DNA of 44,882 nt from Pseudomonadota bacterium (GCA_021849595.1 JAJZSR010000004.1:1-44882); one strand, 5' to 3'; shown: positions 16,551 through 30,317, counted from the first letter of the stretch. Made by a program: numbers and translations. Notes: generated by a model not told the origin, from the letters alone.

Positions 16551-17965
<1,415 letters not shown>

Positions 17966-17969
<4 letters not shown>

Positions 17970-19027
17970 GCTTGCAGGGGAAGGTAAATGGAAAACACGG
18001 TATTGCCCGGCTCCGACTCGCATTCGATCATGCCGTAGTTTTGCGCCACCAGGGTCTGCGCCAGCGGCAGGCCCAGGCCGCTGCCGCCTTCACGGCCGGA
18101 AACCAGCGGAAAGAATATCTGTTCACGGATGGCCTCCGGGATACCCGGGCCGTTGTCTATGATGTCCACCCGCACGGCGAGCTTCAGGCGCCGGCTGCCC
18201 AGGTGCATCTGGCGCGCCACGCGCGTGCGGAAGATCACCCTGCCCTGGCCATGCATCGCCTGGACCGCGTTGCGTGCGATGTTCAATGCGGCCTGGATGA
18301 GCTGTTCCGGGTCGGCCTCGATTTCCGGCAGGCTCAAGTCGTAATCGCGCTGGATGACGATGCCTTCCGGGGTTTCGGCGAGCAGTAGGCTACGCACGCG
18401 CTCCAGCACCTCATGGATATTGACCGCCGAAAAATGCGGCAGGCGGCGGGGCGTGAGCAGGCGCTCCATGAGCGACTGCAGGCGATCCGATTCCTTGATG
18501 ATGACCTGCGTGTAGTCCTTGAGGGACTCGCGCGGCAATTCGCGTTCAAGCAGTTGCGCAGCACCCCGGATGCCGCCCAGCGGATTCTTGATTTCATGCG
18601 CCAGGTTGCGCAGCAGTTCGCGGTTGGCTTCCTGCTGCATGCGGATTTGTTCATGGCGCGCGATGCGCAACTGTGCATCCACCGGCCGCAGTTCCAATAC
18701 CCAGCCCTCGATCGACCCTTCGACATAGGACAAAGTGCAACTAACCCGTACCGGCGTATGGCCGGGCAGGGTGATTTCCATGTCGTGTTCGGTGACCGTC
18801 TCGCGGCTGCTGCGCGCACTGTGCAGGGCTGTCAGAAGTTCGGGGCTGCGCTCAAACAACACGGCGCTGTTCTCGCCGACAAGCAACGCCCCGGATACCC
18901 CCAGGAGACTTTCGGCCGAGGCGTTGAGGTAGGCCACCACGCCGGCGGGATCAAGGACCAGCACACCAGTCGCCAAATTATCCAGGGCGGCAAAAATCGT
19001 CGTGGAAGGAGGATCGGCAAAATTCAT
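17966..19027 (-). CDS. ntrB: Nitrogen sensor kinase/phosphatase NtrB
   Basis: A 353-residue soluble kinase without membrane spans, as expected for NtrB, which senses nitrogen through PII protein. An N-terminal PAS domain (about 10-115) is followed by the dimerisation helix NLAHEIKNPLGGIRGA with phospho-His144, and an ATPase domain with DNGPGIP and GGSGLGLPLAQTLV. It overlaps ntrC by four bases. The upstream 134 bases contain no other gene and end in a GGAGGG ribosome site before the ATG. Confidence 0.94.
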
Positions 19028-19161
19028 GTTTTGACCTTAGCACCCTCCGATGCAAAGCAGTGATTGTGCCAGGTTCGTCGCCCCGGGCCAGAAAACTGCG
19101 CAAGGGCGTCCCAGGATCGGAAGGAGCGAGGTTCCGCCGAACTATTCTGACAAGCGCGGCA

Positions 19162-19641
19162 TCAGCGGACGATGCTTATTTCCTGCCGGATGGCGCTGAT
19201 GTTCTGCTGATGCCGGGCCACGGCATCCTGCAATTTTTTCAGGCGCGCGAGAAATGACGGGCTAGTGGGTTGCTCACCCGGCAACGGGCGCTGCGCCTGG
19301 GCCAGGGATTGGCGGGCCTCCGTGAGTTCCTTGCGCTCCCTGGCCAGTTCGTCGTTGAGTATTTTCATACGCAAATCGTCGCGCTTGCGCTGGGTCGCCG
19401 GGCTGATGCGCGGGAAATTCGCCGGCCCATATTCCGCGGGCCTTTTGCGCACCGCTTTAGGGCGTGCCGCTTCGTCCAAGGGCCCCGCCGGGAGATCATA
19501 AATCTTGGCGGCCCTTTCCCCTTTGCGCGGCACGTCGGTAAAAGTGACGTTGCCGTTGGCATCCACGTATTTGTAAATTTCAGCGTGCGCGGGCAAACAG
19601 ACGAGCGCAGACAGAAGCAGAGTGACCAGGAGATATTTCAT
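19162..19641 (-). CDS. DUF4124-domain exported protein between glnA and ntrB
   Basis: A 159-residue secreted protein. The signal peptide is MKYLLVTLLLSALVCLPAHA with cleavage expected after AHA; directly behind it is the DUF4124 signature EIYKYVDANGNVTFTDVP. The rest is charged and helical, probably coiled coil (DDLRMKILNDELARERKEL). DUF4124 proteins of this size commonly sit in the glnA-ntrBC interval in betaproteobacteria; their role is unknown. The ATG at 19641 is preferred over an alternative start seven codons upstream because it begins the signal peptide. Confidence 0.85.
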   Translation of the reverse strand: MKYLLVTLLLSALVCLPAHAEIYKYVDANGNVTFTDVPRKGERAAKIYDLPAGPLDEAARPKAVRKRPAEYGPANFPRISPATQRKRDDLRMKILNDELARERKELTEARQSLAQAQRPLPGEQPTSPSFLARLKKLQDAVARHQQNISAIRQEISIVR

Positions 19642-19696
19642 GGGGGGCGGCCTTTGCCCCATTCTACGGTTCCCGCGGGAATTTTTTTAGAGCCCC

Positions 19697-19727
19697 AAAA
19701 AAAACAAAGGCGGCCATGACGGCCGCC
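19697..19727 (-). terminator. Rho-independent terminator of glnA
   Basis: On the minus strand GGCGGCC, a five-base loop and GGCCGCC form a seven-pair GC stem (19709-19727). It is followed directly by TTTGTTTTTTTT. It lies 48 bases after the glnA stop, so glnA is mostly transcribed alone and the downstream DUF4124-ntrBC genes need their own promoter or read-through. Confidence 0.88.
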
Positions 19728-19775
19728 CCCGCTCCGTCCGCCGGCGAAAGCGCGGCGGATAGCGCCCCTCTTGAA

Positions 19776-21185
19776 TCAGGAGGAGTAGTACATGGCGAAT
19801 TCCACCGGATGAGTGGTCATGCGGAAGCGTGTCACTTCCTCCATCTTGAGCTCGATATAGGCATCGATCATGTCGCTGGAGAACACGCCGCCGCGGGTGA
19901 GGAACTCGCGATCCTTGTCCAGATGCTCCAACGCCATCTCCAAGCTGTGGCAAACCTTGGGAATGGAGGCTTCCTCTTCGGGCGGCAGGTCATACAAGTT
20001 TTTGTCCGCCGGATCGCCGGGGTGAATCTTGTTCTGGATACCATCCAAGCCGGCCATCATCATGGCAGAGAACGCCAGATAGGGATTGGCCAGCGGATCC
20101 GGGAAACGCACCTCGATGCGGCGCGCCTTCTCGGACGCCGCGATCGGAATGCGGATGGAAGCGGAGCGGTTGCGGCTGGAGTAGGCCAGCATCACCGGCG
20201 CTTCGAAGCCCGGCACCAGGCGTTTGTAGGAGTTGGTGCCCGGGTTGGTGATGGCATTCAAGGCCTTGGCGTGCTTGATGATGCCGCCGATATAGTACAG
20301 ACAGGTGTCGGACAGACCGGCATAGCCATTGCCGGCAAACAGGTTCTTGCCGTCTTTCCACAAGGACTGATGGCAATGCATGCCCGAGCCGTTGTCGCCG
20401 ACAATGGGCTTGGGCATGAAGGTGGCGGTCTTGCCGTAGGCATGCGCCACGTTATGCACCACATACTTCAGCACCTGGGTCCAGTCCGCACGCCGGGTCA
20501 GCGTATTGAAAAGCGTGCCGATCTCGCACTGTCCGGCGGTGGCGACTTCATGGTGAAACACTTCCACCGGAATGCCGATCTCTTCCAGGGCCAGCACCAT
20601 GGCGGCGCGGATGTCCTGCAGCGAATCGACCGGCGGCACGGGGAAATAACCACCCTTGACGGCGGGTCGATGGCCCATGTTGCCGCCCTCGAATTTCTCG
20701 GCGGAAGACCAGGCCGCCTCCTCCGATTCGATCTTGACGGACGACCCCGACATGTCGTCGTGCCAGGTCACGGAATCGAAAATGAAAAACTCCGGCTCGG
20801 GGCCGAAATAGGCCGTGTCGGCCACGCCCGTGGATTTGAGATAGGCTTCCGCGCGCTTGGCGACGGAGCGGGGATCGCGGTCGTAGCCTTTGCCGTCGGA
20901 GGGCTCGATCACGTCGCAGGTGAGCACCACCGTGGACTCGTCAAAGAAGGGATCGACAAAGGCAGTGACTGGGTCAGCCTTGAGCAGCATGTCGGAAGCC
21001 TGAATGCCTTTCCATCCGGCGATCGACGAGCCGTCGAAAGGATGGCCGTTCTCGAACCATGACGCATCCACAATGCGCGAAGGGATGGTCACGTGTTGTT
21101 CCTTGCCGCGGGTGTCAGTAAAACGCAGGTCAGCGAATTTGGCTTCGCTGTCCTTGATCATTTTCAAAACGTCGGCCACCGCCAT
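19776..21185 (-). CDS. glnA: Glutamine synthetase, type I
   Basis: GlnA makes glutamine from glutamate, ammonia and ATP. The 469-residue product has the usual length for GSI-beta: [18 protein letters not shown] at the start, [10 protein letters not shown], the ammonium/metal site segment ending [30 protein letters not shown], and [20 protein letters not shown]. The adenylylation loop NLYDLPPEE is present near residue 398, so activity is probably also controlled by GlnE. Upstream lie a sigma-54 promoter and NtrC site; downstream a strong terminator. Confidence 0.97.
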   Translation of the reverse strand: MAVADVLKMIKDSEAKFADLRFTDTRGKEQHVTIPSRIVDASWFENGHPFDGSSIAGWKGIQASDMLLKADPVTAFVDPFFDESTVVLTCDVIEPSDGKGYDRDPRSVAKRAEAYLKSTGVADTAYFGPEPEFFIFDSVTWHDDMSGSSVKIESEEAAWSSAEKFEGGNMGHRPAVKGGYFPVPPVDSLQDIRAAMVLALEEIGIPVEVFHHEVATAGQCEIGTLFNTLTRRADWTQVLKYVVHNVAHAYGKTATFMPKPIVGDNGSGMHCHQSLWKDGKNLFAGNGYAGLSDTCLYYIGGIIKHAKALNAITNPGTNSYKRLVPGFEAPVMLAYSSRNRSASIRIPIAASEKARRIEVRFPDPLANPYLAFSAMMMAGLDGIQNKIHPGDPADKNLYDLPPEEEASIPKVCHSLEMALEHLDKDREFLTRGGVFSSDMIDAYIELKMEEVTRFRMTTHPVEFAMYYSS

Positions 21186-21257
21186 GGTGCAATCTCCAAT
21201 AAATGAAAATATAAATTAAGAAAAAAGCGGACATTACGCTAAGCGCTTTGGGCGTAA

Positions 21258-21273
21258 AGCAGGAAACATACCA
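21258..21273 (-). promoter_or_regulatory. Sigma-54 promoter of glnA
   Basis: On the minus strand TGGTATG-TTTC-CTGCT matches the sigma-54 consensus TGGCACG-N4-TTGCW, with the GG and GC doublets ten bases apart as required. It ends about 72 bases before the glnA ATG. With the NtrC palindrome upstream and ntrBC downstream this is a coherent nitrogen-control promoter. Confidence 0.75.
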
Positions 21274-21307
21274 CCCGTTCGACATAAGCCCGCACATTGT
21301 GCCACAA

Positions 21308-21352
21308 GCACCATGTCGCGGGACGTTATTTGCATTTGCACCAACTTGGTGC
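21308..21352 (-). promoter_or_regulatory. NtrC-binding sites upstream of glnA
   Basis: GCACCAACTTGGTGC (21338-21352) is a perfect palindrome matching the NtrC enhancer form GCAC..GGTGC. A weaker copy beginning GCACCATG starts at 21309, about 30 bases nearer the promoter, i.e. close to three helical turns. The sites are about 50-90 bases upstream of the -12 element of the sigma-54 promoter, the right range for an enhancer-bound activator. Confidence 0.72.
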
Positions 21353-21456
21353 GTTTTTAAGAGCTACGCCCCTATTTAGGGCGGCCTTCTTAAAAATGGC
21401 TTCTTCGGTCGGGCATCAAAAAATTACGGCCAAGATTTCTCGGCAAATCCCAAAGC

Positions 21457-22887
21457 TCACGCCTTGGCGCCTTTGGTGTCCGCACCATAGGCTCGGCGGC
21501 GGAAACGCTTTTCCCGGCGGATGCGATTTTTCTCGCCTTCGCTCAGCGGCCGTGATTTTTTTTCTTCATAGGGATTATGCCCCTCATGAAATTCTATGCG
21601 CAGGGGTGTTCCCGAAAGATCGAAGGCGAGGCGGAAAGTGTTTTCCAGGTAGCGCCGATAGTCGTTCTGCACATTCCCCAGGGCGTTGCCGTGGATGACG
21701 ATGACCGGTGGATTGCGCCCGCCCTGATGAGCGTAGCGCAGCTTAGGCCGGAACAGGCCGGTTTTGGGGGGCGCGTGCCGCGCGGTCGCTGCCAGCAGGG
21801 TGCGGGTCAGGCGCGGAGTCGAGAGCTTGGCGAAGGCCGCGGCGTAGGCGGCATCCACGTCTTTGAGCAGGGGCGCAAGCCCTTGGCCCCTCAACGCTGA
21901 GATGTAATGGAAGCGTGCGAAGGAGAGAAATTGCAGCTTGCGCGCGAGCTCGCGCTTGATGACGTCGCGCCGGTAGTCGTCCAGGCCGTCCCACTTGTTC
22001 ACCGCCACCACCAGAGCGCGCCCGGTCTCAAGGATATGGCCCGCCAGATGGGCATCCTGCTCGGAGATTTCCCCTTGCGCGTCGAGCACCAGTATGCACA
22101 CATTGGCTTCGTCGATGGCCTGCAGGGTTTTGACCACGGAGAATTTTTCCACCGCCTCGAATACCTTGCCGCGGCGCCGCACCCCCGCGGTGTCGATGAG
22201 GGTGTAGGCGCGACCGCTGCGCTCGAAATCGACGTGGATGGCATCGCGCGTGGTGCCGGGCTCATCGAAGGCGATGACGCGCTCCTCCCCCAAAAGGCTG
22301 TTCACCAGGGTGGACTTGCCGACGTTGGGGCGCCCTACGATGGCGATCTTGGGATGCGCCGCGGCGGTTTCCGCCTCCGGCTCCGGGGCCGGAGGCGGAA
22401 AAGGCGCCAGGGCCTCTTCCGCCAATGCCCTGACCCCCTCGCCATGCGCGGCCGAAATGGCCAGGGGCTCCCCCAAACCAAGCTCGTGGAACTCGGCCGC
22501 CGCCACAGCCGGGTTCATCCCCTCGGTCTTGTTGACTGCCAGCAATACGGGGCAATGCGCGCGCCGCAAGCGCTCGGCAATCACCCTGTCTTGGGGCGTC
22601 AACCCCTGGCGGCCATCCACCAGGAACACGACGACATCCGCTTCATCGATGGCCTGTTGCGTCTGGCGCGCCATCTCGTGCAGGATGCCCTCCCTGACCA
22701 CCGGCTCCAGGCCTCCGGTATCCACCACCAGGTAGGGCTTATCGCCCATGCGACCGCGGCCGTAATGGCGATCCCGGGTCAGCCCCGGCAGATCATGCAC
22801 CAGCGCGGCGCGGCTTTGCGTGAGGCGATTGAATAGCGTGGACTTGCCGACATTGGGGCGGCCCACCAGGACCAGGGTTGGCAGCAT
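21457..22887 (-). CDS. der: Ribosome biogenesis GTPase Der (EngA)
   Basis: Der is a double GTPase needed for 50S subunit maturation. The 476-residue protein has two G domains: [12 protein letters not shown] near residue 8 with DTGGLEP and NKTEG, and [12 protein letters not shown] near 180 with [10 protein letters not shown] and NKWDG. A KH-like C-terminal domain with [13 protein letters not shown] and a basic tail follows. The start lies one base after the bamB stop. It is the last gene of the operon that begins at ndk. Confidence 0.96.
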   Translation of the reverse strand: MLPTLVLVGRPNVGKSTLFNRLTQSRAALVHDLPGLTRDRHYGRGRMGDKPYLVVDTGGLEPVVREGILHEMARQTQQAIDEADVVVFLVDGRQGLTPQDRVIAERLRRAHCPVLLAVNKTEGMNPAVAAAEFHELGLGEPLAISAAHGEGVRALAEEALAPFPPPAPEPEAETAAAHPKIAIVGRPNVGKSTLVNSLLGEERVIAFDEPGTTRDAIHVDFERSGRAYTLIDTAGVRRRGKVFEAVEKFSVVKTLQAIDEANVCILVLDAQGEISEQDAHLAGHILETGRALVVAVNKWDGLDDYRRDVIKRELARKLQFLSFARFHYISALRGQGLAPLLKDVDAAYAAAFAKLSTPRLTRTLLAATARHAPPKTGLFRPKLRYAHQGGRNPPVIVIHGNALGNVQNDYRRYLENTFRLAFDLSGTPLRIEFHEGHNPYEEKKSRPLSEGEKNRIRREKRFRRRAYGADTKGAKA

Positions 22888-22888
22888 G

Positions 22889-24034
22889 TCACTTCAGGCG
22901 AAAGGCCGTGACCTCGCCCTTGGCCGTCTCGACCGCAATACCTGGCCCAATGTCGACAGGCCGCCCGATGACAGCGCCGCCTGGTGCCTGCCGGCGCGCG
23001 AGGAAGGTGCCGTCCTGGGCGGAAAGGACGTGCACATAGCCCTCGCTGTCGCCGACCACGACGGTGGCGGCATAAGCCAGCGGCGCGCTGACCCCGCGCC
23101 GCGCCAAGGCATCCTGTTTCCAAACGATACGCCCGCTGCCCGCGGAGTAGGCAGTCACGGTGTCGGACGTATCGGTTACATAGACGTTGGCACCGTCCAT
23201 GGCAAGGCCTGCTTCACTGGAGGTATCACGCGCCCACAGCAGATTGCCGCTGGTCCGATCGAAACACGCCACCCGGCCCTGGTAAGCCACCGCGCACACC
23301 TGGGTCGCGTTCAACGCAGGCGGGCCGACCACGTCGGTGAGGCGCTCCAGCTCCGTGGCACCATGAGGCACTGCAACCGTCGCGTCCCACAGTTGCGCGC
23401 CATTGGCGACCGACAGCGCGACCAAGCGCCCGCCGGGATACCCGGCGTACAGCACGCCGTCCTTGACGCTCATGCCACCCGAGCCCTGCAGCATGAGACT
23501 GGGCAATTGCCGCGTGTAAACCCACTGTTGTTTGCCGTCCTTGGCGGACAAGCCGTAAATACTGCCGTCGCTGGTGCGTACCAGGACGACACCATCGGCC
23601 ACCAAGGGCGCGCCGGTCACATCGCTTGTCAGGGTCACGGCCCACGCCTTGGCTCCGTTGGCCGCACTCAGCGCCACGACCCCCGCTTGGGCGGCGCCGA
23701 CGGCCACCAGTCCCTCGCCAGCACCCACGCCGGCGACGATGCCGGTGCCAATGTCGCTTTGCCACAGGCGCTTGGAATCAAGCACCCCATAGGCCTCCAC
23801 CCGACCGCGCTCACCCGCCACGTATAGTACGCCGTGCGCCACGGCAGGCTGCAGGCGATGAAAGCCCGGGCTGCCCGCATTCACGCTGAACGCGCGGACC
23901 AGATCGGCGGAAGGCTTGAAGTTGACCAGCGGCGCGGGAGGCAATGGCTTGGGCCCGGAAGAGAACCAGCCGGAAACCGTGCTGCATCCTGCCAGCAGCA
24001 CGGGAAGCATTGCGGCGAGCAGCAGTCTCCTCAT
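22889..24034 (-). CDS. bamB: Outer-membrane assembly lipoprotein BamB
   Basis: BamB is the beta-propeller lipoprotein of the Bam complex that inserts outer-membrane proteins. From the ATG at 24034 the product is 381 residues: signal peptide with lipobox LLAGC (Cys17), then repeated PQQ-type blades such as [33 protein letters not shown] and [17 protein letters not shown]. The ATG overlaps the yfgM stop (ATGA); the frame is open far upstream only as the shadow of yfgM. Confidence 0.94.
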   Translation of the reverse strand: MRRLLLAAMLPVLLAGCSTVSGWFSSGPKPLPPAPLVNFKPSADLVRAFSVNAGSPGFHRLQPAVAHGVLYVAGERGRVEAYGVLDSKRLWQSDIGTGIVAGVGAGEGLVAVGAAQAGVVALSAANGAKAWAVTLTSDVTGAPLVADGVVLVRTSDGSIYGLSAKDGKQQWVYTRQLPSLMLQGSGGMSVKDGVLYAGYPGGRLVALSVANGAQLWDATVAVPHGATELERLTDVVGPPALNATQVCAVAYQGRVACFDRTSGNLLWARDTSSEAGLAMDGANVYVTDTSDTVTAYSAGSGRIVWKQDALARRGVSAPLAYAATVVVGDSEGYVHVLSAQDGTFLARRQAPGGAVIGRPVDIGPGIAVETAKGEVTAFRLK

Positions 24035-24671
24035 TGCGCCGGTCCTCCCAAAGCGTCCAGCTTCACCGCCAAGATGCCATACAAGGGATCCCTCTTGGCC
24101 AACCCGGCATAGGCCGCCTGATAAGCCGCCTTGGCCTCTGCCGTTTTGCCCTGGGCCAGCAGCACATCGCCTTGGAGGTCTTCGAAGCGAGCATCGTAGG
24201 CATCCGTGTGCGGCGCGTTCAGCGTGGCAAGCGCATCGGCGTATTGCTTCTGTTCCAGGTAATAATCCGCCAGGCGCAAGCGCGCCAGGTCTTTGACGAT
24301 CGGCTCGCGCGTGTGATCGAGCGCCCACTTGAACTGCGCCACGGCGCTGGCGTTGTCGCCACGCTCGACGTTGAATTTGCCGAGGATGAGCGCGGCGCGC
24401 GCGGCATAGGGCGTATCCGCGAACTTGTCCACCAGGCGTCCTCCCGTCTCGCGCACCAGGGCCGCGTTCTCCGTGGTCACGGCCTGCAGGAACTGGCCGT
24501 ACAGCTCCGCACCCTGCACCCGCTGCGCCGCCAGGTGGCGCTGCCAATATTGCCAGCCGGCGGCCGCCATCGCGATCAGCGCAGCGGCCAGCAGCACCAC
24601 GTTGCCCCAGCGCTTCCACCAGGCCTTGAGATTCTCTAGGTTTTCCTGCTCTTCCAGATCGTAGGTCGCCA

Positions 24672-24672
<1 letters not shown>
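24031..24672 (-). CDS. yfgM: YfgM-like membrane-anchored TPR protein (UPF0070)
   Basis: A 213-residue protein with a short cytoplasmic N-terminus (MATYDLEEQENLENLKAWW), one membrane span (about 25-43) and a periplasmic part made of TPR-like helices (YAARAALILGKFNVERG, LARLRLADYYLEQKQY, GDVLLAQGKTAEAKAAY). In E. coli YfgM binds the Sec translocon with PpiD and links it to periplasmic chaperones. Start at 24672 overlaps the hisS stop by one base; bamB follows with a four-base overlap. Confidence 0.9.
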
Positions 24673-25946
<1,274 letters not shown>

Positions 25947-25948
25947 AT

Positions 25949-27184
25949 TCAGGCCACGCGGCCCGGGGCGTACTTGCTCTTGACATAGTTCTCGACGATG
26001 GCCTGGAACTCGCGCGCGATGTCGCGGCCCTTGAGCGTGACGGTCTTCTGCCCGTCGACGAACACCGGGGCCACCGGGGTTTCCCCGCTGCCGGGCAGCG
26101 AGATGCCGATGTCGGCATGCTTGGATTCGCCCGGCCCGTTGACGACACAACCCATCACCGCGACGCGCAGGTTTTCCACGCCGGGGTAATGCTTGCGCCA
26201 GTGGGGCATCTGCTCGCGCAGATAGGTCTGGATGTCGCGCGCCAGTTCCTGGAACACTGTCGAGGTTGTGCGGCCGCAGCCGGGGCAGGCGGTAACCTGG
26301 GGCGTGAAGGCGCGCAGCCCCATAGCCTGGAGGATTTCCTGGGCCACCACCACTTCACGCGCACGTGCGCCGCCCGGCTCGGGCGTGAGGGAAACGCGTA
26401 TCGTGTCGCCGATGCCCTGCTGCAGCAGCACGGCGAGCGCCGCCGTCGAGGCGACGATGCCCTTGGTGCCCATGCCCGCTTCGGTCAGCCCCAGATGCAG
26501 GGGATAATCGCATTGCGCGGCCAGATCGCGGTACACCGCGATCAAATCCTGCACACGGCTCATCTTGCAGGACAAAACGATGCGATCGGGCCCCAGGCCG
26601 AGCTTCTGCGCCCTCTGCGCGGACTGCAGGGCGGAGGCCACCATGGCGCGCTTCATCACTACATCGGCGTCCTCGGGTGCGGCCGCCTGGGCGTTTTCGT
26701 CCATCATGCGCACCGCCAACTCCTGGTCCAGGCTGCCCCAGTTGACGCCGATGCGTACGGGCTTGTCGTAACGGCAGGCGATCTCTATCAGGGTGGCAAA
26801 CTGCTCGTCGCGCTTCTCGCCGCGTCCAACATTGCCTGGGTTGATGCGCAGCTTGGCGAGCGCCTCGGCGCACTCCGGCGCCTGGCTCAGGAGCTTGTGG
26901 CCGTTGAAATGAAAATCGCCGATGAGGGGGACCTCCGCCCCCTGGCGCGACAACGTTTCGCGTATGAACGGAACCGCGCGTGCCGCTTCCAAGGTATTCA
27001 CCGTGACGCGCACCAGTTCCGAGCCGGCCTCGTACAACTCCCTTACCTGGCGCGCCGTGGCCGCTACATCGGCCGTATCCGTATTGGTCATGGATTGCAC
27101 CACGACGGGCATGCCGTATCCTATGGCTACACCACCCACCTTGACCAGGCGGGTCAACCGGCGCGGCGGGGCTGCGGAACTCAT
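25949..27184 (-). CDS. ispG: 4-hydroxy-3-methylbut-2-en-1-yl diphosphate synthase (flavodoxin)
   Basis: IspG reduces methylerythritol cyclodiphosphate to HMBPP in the MEP isoprenoid pathway. The 411-residue enzyme begins with [20 protein letters not shown]; the [4Fe-4S] ligands are in [12 protein letters not shown] and [12 protein letters not shown] near the C-terminus. The central part is longer than in E. coli IspG, which is usual for many betaproteobacteria. The ATG at 27184 overlaps the rodZ stop. Confidence 0.95.
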   Translation of the reverse strand: MSSAAPPRRLTRLVKVGGVAIGYGMPVVVQSMTNTDTADVAATARQVRELYEAGSELVRVTVNTLEAARAVPFIRETLSRQGAEVPLIGDFHFNGHKLLSQAPECAEALAKLRINPGNVGRGEKRDEQFATLIEIACRYDKPVRIGVNWGSLDQELAVRMMDENAQAAAPEDADVVMKRAMVASALQSAQRAQKLGLGPDRIVLSCKMSRVQDLIAVYRDLAAQCDYPLHLGLTEAGMGTKGIVASTAALAVLLQQGIGDTIRVSLTPEPGGARAREVVVAQEILQAMGLRAFTPQVTACPGCGRTTSTVFQELARDIQTYLREQMPHWRKHYPGVENLRVAVMGCVVNGPGESKHADIGISLPGSGETPVAPVFVDGQKTVTLKGRDIAREFQAIVENYVKSKYAPGRVA

Positions 27185-27990
27185 GGCTTTTCTGCCGCCG
27201 CCACGCCGGCGGCCGTCATGCTGAAGCGGGCAACGTTGGCGGAAATGTAGGGCCGCAGGTCAATCGCGTGGCCGGCATAGCTCACGTTCACCTGACCGGC
27301 ATTCCCTATGACGAAATGCAGAGGAAACCCTTGCTTCAAGTCGATCTCCTGTCCCGAGTGATACAGCCCGTGCGCGACCTGCCTGTTCTGGGCATCGCGA
27401 ATGTCGACCCAGGCATCGGCCGAGAAGCGCAGTGAAACACCGCTGCCGATGGATACCGCCGTCGCCGGCCCGGCGGAGAAGGCGGCCGGGGCCTGGGGCG
27501 CCGCCAGCGGCGGTACGGCACCTGCCTGGTGTTTTTCTTGCGGCACCGGGGCGGCGGCCTGGCCGGTGATGGCAGCCGGTCCCTCGGCTTTATCCGCGTC
27601 CTGTCCGTTGCCGCTCGTCAACCAGCCGTAGAGGGCAAGAGGGATGACAATCAGGGCAAGCAACGCCAGTCCGCCCAGAAGCCACGCAGAGCGCCAGCGC
27701 CGCGCCGACGGCAGAGGGCTCAATTCGGTTTTAGGCGGGCTTTCCGGTGCGTGCTCCGCGCGCATCTGCGCGACGATTTCTTCCGCATCCAGACCGAGAA
27801 GTTTCGCGTAATTGCGCACAAAGCCGCGTGCAAAAACTGCCTGGCCGAGCGCCGCGAAATCGCCGTTTTCCATGGCCGCCACCTGGCGTTTCATGAGCCG
27901 AAGGCGGGCAGCGACCTGCTCGATCGCCAACCCCTGGGCCTCGCGGGCGCTGCGCAAACGTTCGCCGATACCGGCCAGGCTGTCATTCAT
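27181..27990 (-). CDS. rodZ: RodZ-like cell-shape protein
   Basis: A 269-residue inner-membrane protein. The cytoplasmic N-terminus is an HTH_25 domain (about 8-75) with [19 protein letters not shown] and [18 protein letters not shown] basic stretch, one membrane span (about 103-123), an Ala/Pro-rich linker and a C-terminal DUF4115 domain with [19 protein letters not shown] follow. RodZ tethers MreB filaments to the elongation machinery. It overlaps pilF upstream and ispG downstream by four bases each. Confidence 0.9.
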   Translation of the reverse strand: MNDSLAGIGERLRSAREAQGLAIEQVAARLRLMKRQVAAMENGDFAALGQAVFARGFVRNYAKLLGLDAEEIVAQMRAEHAPESPPKTELSPLPSARRWRSAWLLGGLALLALIVIPLALYGWLTSGNGQDADKAEGPAAITGQAAAPVPQEKHQAGAVPPLAAPQAPAAFSAGPATAVSIGSGVSLRFSADAWVDIRDAQNRQVAHGLYHSGQEIDLKQGFPLHFVIGNAGQVNVSYAGHAIDLRPYISANVARFSMTAAGVAAAEKP

Positions 27991-28757
27991 GGCGCGGCAT
28001 TCAACTGCTGTGCTTCGGGGGAATCGGGAAAGAGCTTGCGCAGTTGCTCCGCATACGCATCCGCCTGCGCCTTGCGGCCCAGCTTGCGCTCAAGTTCCAC
28101 ACCGAACCAGAGGCTCTGGGGCGTGGGCTGCGCGAGCTGGCCGTAACGCAGCATCTGCTTTTCCGCTTCTGCCAAGCGATTTTGCGCGTAATAGAGTTTA
28201 CCCAGGCCCAACATGGCGGGGCCGTAATCGGGCCGCAACGTCAGGGCGCGCCGGAAATCCGCCTCCGCCGCGGCCATGTCTCCCTCTTTTTCATGACATA
28301 TGCCCGAGTTGTACATGGCCAGTTCGGGCGTGCGATAAAGCGGGTTTTGCAGCGCCCGCTGCAACTGTTCGAGCCCCTCCTTGTACCGCCCGCGGGTGCA
28401 ATAGAAATAGCCCAGATTATTGTGTATGTCGGAGTTTTTCGGGTCGAGATCCAAGGCCTTGCGGAAATTCTCTTCAGCCAACTTGTCCTCGGCCAGATCC
28501 ATATAGATCAGACCCAGAACATCGTAGGCTTCCGGATAGCGCTTGTCGGCCTCGATGGCCTGCCGCACCTGCGACAGCGCAACGCGTATCTCTCCCCGCT
28601 GATAATACGCAGCGGCAAGGTCGGTCATTACCTTGGCACGGTGCAGGTTTTCCGCCGCCTGCTTGCTTTCCGGCGTCACCGAGGCATTCTGTGCGCAGCC
28701 CGCCAGAGTACCGAGCGCGACGACCAGCAACAGGGCGGGGAAGCGGAAACGGGGCAT
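27987..28757 (-). CDS. pilF: Type IV pilus assembly lipoprotein PilF/PilW (TPR)
   Basis: A 256-residue outer-membrane lipoprotein, the pilotin that places the PilQ secretin. The signal peptide ends in the lipobox LGTLAGC (Cys21). Behind it are about six TPR helices pairs, for example AYYQRGEIRVALSQVRQAI and NNLGYFYCTRGRYKEGLEQL. I use the ATG at 28757 because AGGAG lies five bases before it; a GTG two codons upstream is too close to that site. It stands in the conserved rlmN-pilF-rodZ order. Confidence 0.9.
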   Translation of the reverse strand: MPRFRFPALLLVVALGTLAGCAQNASVTPESKQAAENLHRAKVMTDLAAAYYQRGEIRVALSQVRQAIEADKRYPEAYDVLGLIYMDLAEDKLAEENFRKALDLDPKNSDIHNNLGYFYCTRGRYKEGLEQLQRALQNPLYRTPELAMYNSGICHEKEGDMAAAEADFRRALTLRPDYGPAMLGLGKLYYAQNRLAEAEKQMLRYGQLAQPTPQSLWFGVELERKLGRKAQADAYAEQLRKLFPDSPEAQQLNAAP

Positions 28758-28765
28758 GATCACTC

Positions 28766-29872
28766 CTATACCATGGCTTGAACGCGGACCGGATGCTGGA
28801 CGGTCCGGCCGGTCCGGTCCTTCACTTGCCCGGCCAACTGCCCGCAGGCGGCGTCGATGTCATCGCCACGCGTCTTGCGCACCGTGACGACATGACCGGC
28901 ATCCTGCAGTCTGCGCTGGAAGTCCAGCACGCGTTCCATCGGGCTGCGCCGCAAGCCGGCACCGGCGAAGGGATTGAAAGGAATGAGGTTGAGCTTGCCG
29001 GGAATGTCGCGCAGCAAATCCGCCAACTGGCGTGCATGCTGCGGCTGGTCGTTCACGCCGTCGAGCATGACATACTCGAAGGTAATGAAATCGCGCGGCG
29101 CTACCGCCAGATAGCGATCGCAGGCAGCCAGCAGTTGGGCAAGTGGATACTTGCGGTTAATGGGCACCAGATCGTCGCGCAAGGCATCATTGGGTGCATG
29201 CAGGGATACCGCAAGGGCAACCGGGACGCGCTGGCCCAGGCGCTCCATGGCCGGCACGAGGCCCGAAGTGGAAACCGTGACGCGCCGCCGCGACAGGCCG
29301 TAAGCATGATCGTCCAGCATGATTTCCAGCGCCTGCGCGACATTCTCGAAATTCGCCAGGGGCTCACCCATGCCCATCATCACCACGTTGGTCACGGGGC
29401 GATCGCTCGCCTCGCCGCCAAGGCGATTGGGCGCGCCGCGCAGGGCACGCTGGGCATGCCACAACTGGCCGACGATCTCACTCACGCTCAGATTGCGGTT
29501 GAAACCCTGCCGGCCGGTACTGCAGAATCGGCATTCCAAGGCACAGCCGACCTGTGAGGAGATGCACAGGGTGCCGCGATCGTCCTCGGGGATAAAGACG
29601 GTTTCGATGCCGTTGCCCACGCCCACGTCGAACAACCATTTGCGCGTGCCGTCGGCGGAGGTGTGCTCGAATTTCACCGCAGGCGGAGCAATGACCGCCT
29701 CGGCCAGCAGTTTTTCCCTGAGTCCCTTGGACAAGTCCGACATACGGGAAAAATCCGCCTCGCCGGCCTGATGCAGCCATTTCATGAGCTGTCTGGCGCG
29801 GAAGGGTTTTTCGCCCCACTGCGCGAACCAGTCGGCCAACTGCGGCAGAGTGAAGTCGAGCAAGTTTTGCAC
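28766..29872 (-). CDS. rlmN: 23S rRNA (adenine-2503-C2)/tRNA methyltransferase RlmN
   Basis: A radical-SAM methyltransferase that makes 2-methyladenosine in 23S rRNA and some tRNAs. The cluster motif is [15 protein letters not shown], the SAM-binding [12 protein letters not shown] follows, and the second catalytic cysteine is in [11 protein letters not shown] near the end. I place the start at a GTG at 29872 because the product then begins [15 protein letters not shown], as in the family, with 368 residues; upstream codons run into the ndk end. The ribosome site is poor. Confidence 0.93.
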   Translation of the reverse strand: MQNLLDFTLPQLADWFAQWGEKPFRARQLMKWLHQAGEADFSRMSDLSKGLREKLLAEAVIAPPAVKFEHTSADGTRKWLFDVGVGNGIETVFIPEDDRGTLCISSQVGCALECRFCSTGRQGFNRNLSVSEIVGQLWHAQRALRGAPNRLGGEASDRPVTNVVMMGMGEPLANFENVAQALEIMLDDHAYGLSRRRVTVSTSGLVPAMERLGQRVPVALAVSLHAPNDALRDDLVPINRKYPLAQLLAACDRYLAVAPRDFITFEYVMLDGVNDQPQHARQLADLLRDIPGKLNLIPFNPFAGAGLRRSPMERVLDFQRRLQDAGHVVTVRKTRGDDIDAACGQLAGQVKDRTGRTVQHPVRVQAMV

Positions 29873-29891
29873 AGCAGTGAGAAATCCTGAC

Positions 29892-30317
29892 TCAGCGACC
29901 GTAGATTTCGCTGGCGGCGAAAAAATAGGCGATCTCAATCGCGGCCGTCTCGGGGGCATCGGACCCATGCACGGCATTGGCATCGATGCTGGCCGCGAAA
30001 TCCGCGCGGATGGTCCCGGGAGCCGCTTTCTTGGGATCCGTGGCGCCCATCAGCTCACGATTTTTCGCGATCGCATGCTCTCCCTCCAGAACCTGGATCA
30101 TGACCGGGCCGGACACCATGAAATCCACCAAGTCCTTGAAAAAAGGGCGCTCGCGATGAACCGCATAAAACCCTTCCGCCTCGCGGCGCGACAAATGCCG
30201 CATCTTGGCCGCCACCACGTGCAAGCCGTTGGTTTCGAAGCGGCTGTAAATCTTGCCGATGACATTCTTGCCCACGGCGTCGGGCTTGATGATGGACAGG
30301 GTGCGTTCTAGGGCCAT
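29892..30317 (-). CDS. ndk: Nucleoside diphosphate kinase
   Basis: Ndk equalises nucleoside triphosphate pools through a phospho-histidine. The 141-residue protein has the standard start [49 protein letters not shown] and the active-site histidine in [17 protein letters not shown] lies before the ATG at 30317. It is the first gene of the operon that runs to der. Confidence 0.96.
   Translation of the reverse strand: MALERTLSIIKPDAVGKNVIGKIYSRFETNGLHVVAAKMRHLSRREAEGFYAVHRERPFFKDLVDFMVSGPVMIQVLEGEHAIAKNRELMGATDPKKAAPGTIRADFAASIDANAVHGSDAPETAAIEIAYFFAASEIYGR

Noticed and set aside
19672-19688. TTCCCGCGGGAA followed by seven T on the plus strand as a terminator
   Set aside because: The palindrome has no loop bases and no plus-strand gene ends there.
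19716-21062. Plus-strand open frame of 448 codons
   Set aside because: It is antisense to glnA and has no recognisable domain; the glnA promoter, terminator and protein are all on the minus strand.
21290-21306. TGGCAC on the minus strand as a sigma-54 promoter for glnA
   Set aside because: GG and the next GC are not ten bases apart, so the required -24/-12 spacing fails; the element at 21258-21273 fits.
21367-21383. CGCCC/GGGCG hairpin as a der terminator
   Set aside because: The stem is five pairs and no T-run follows on either strand.
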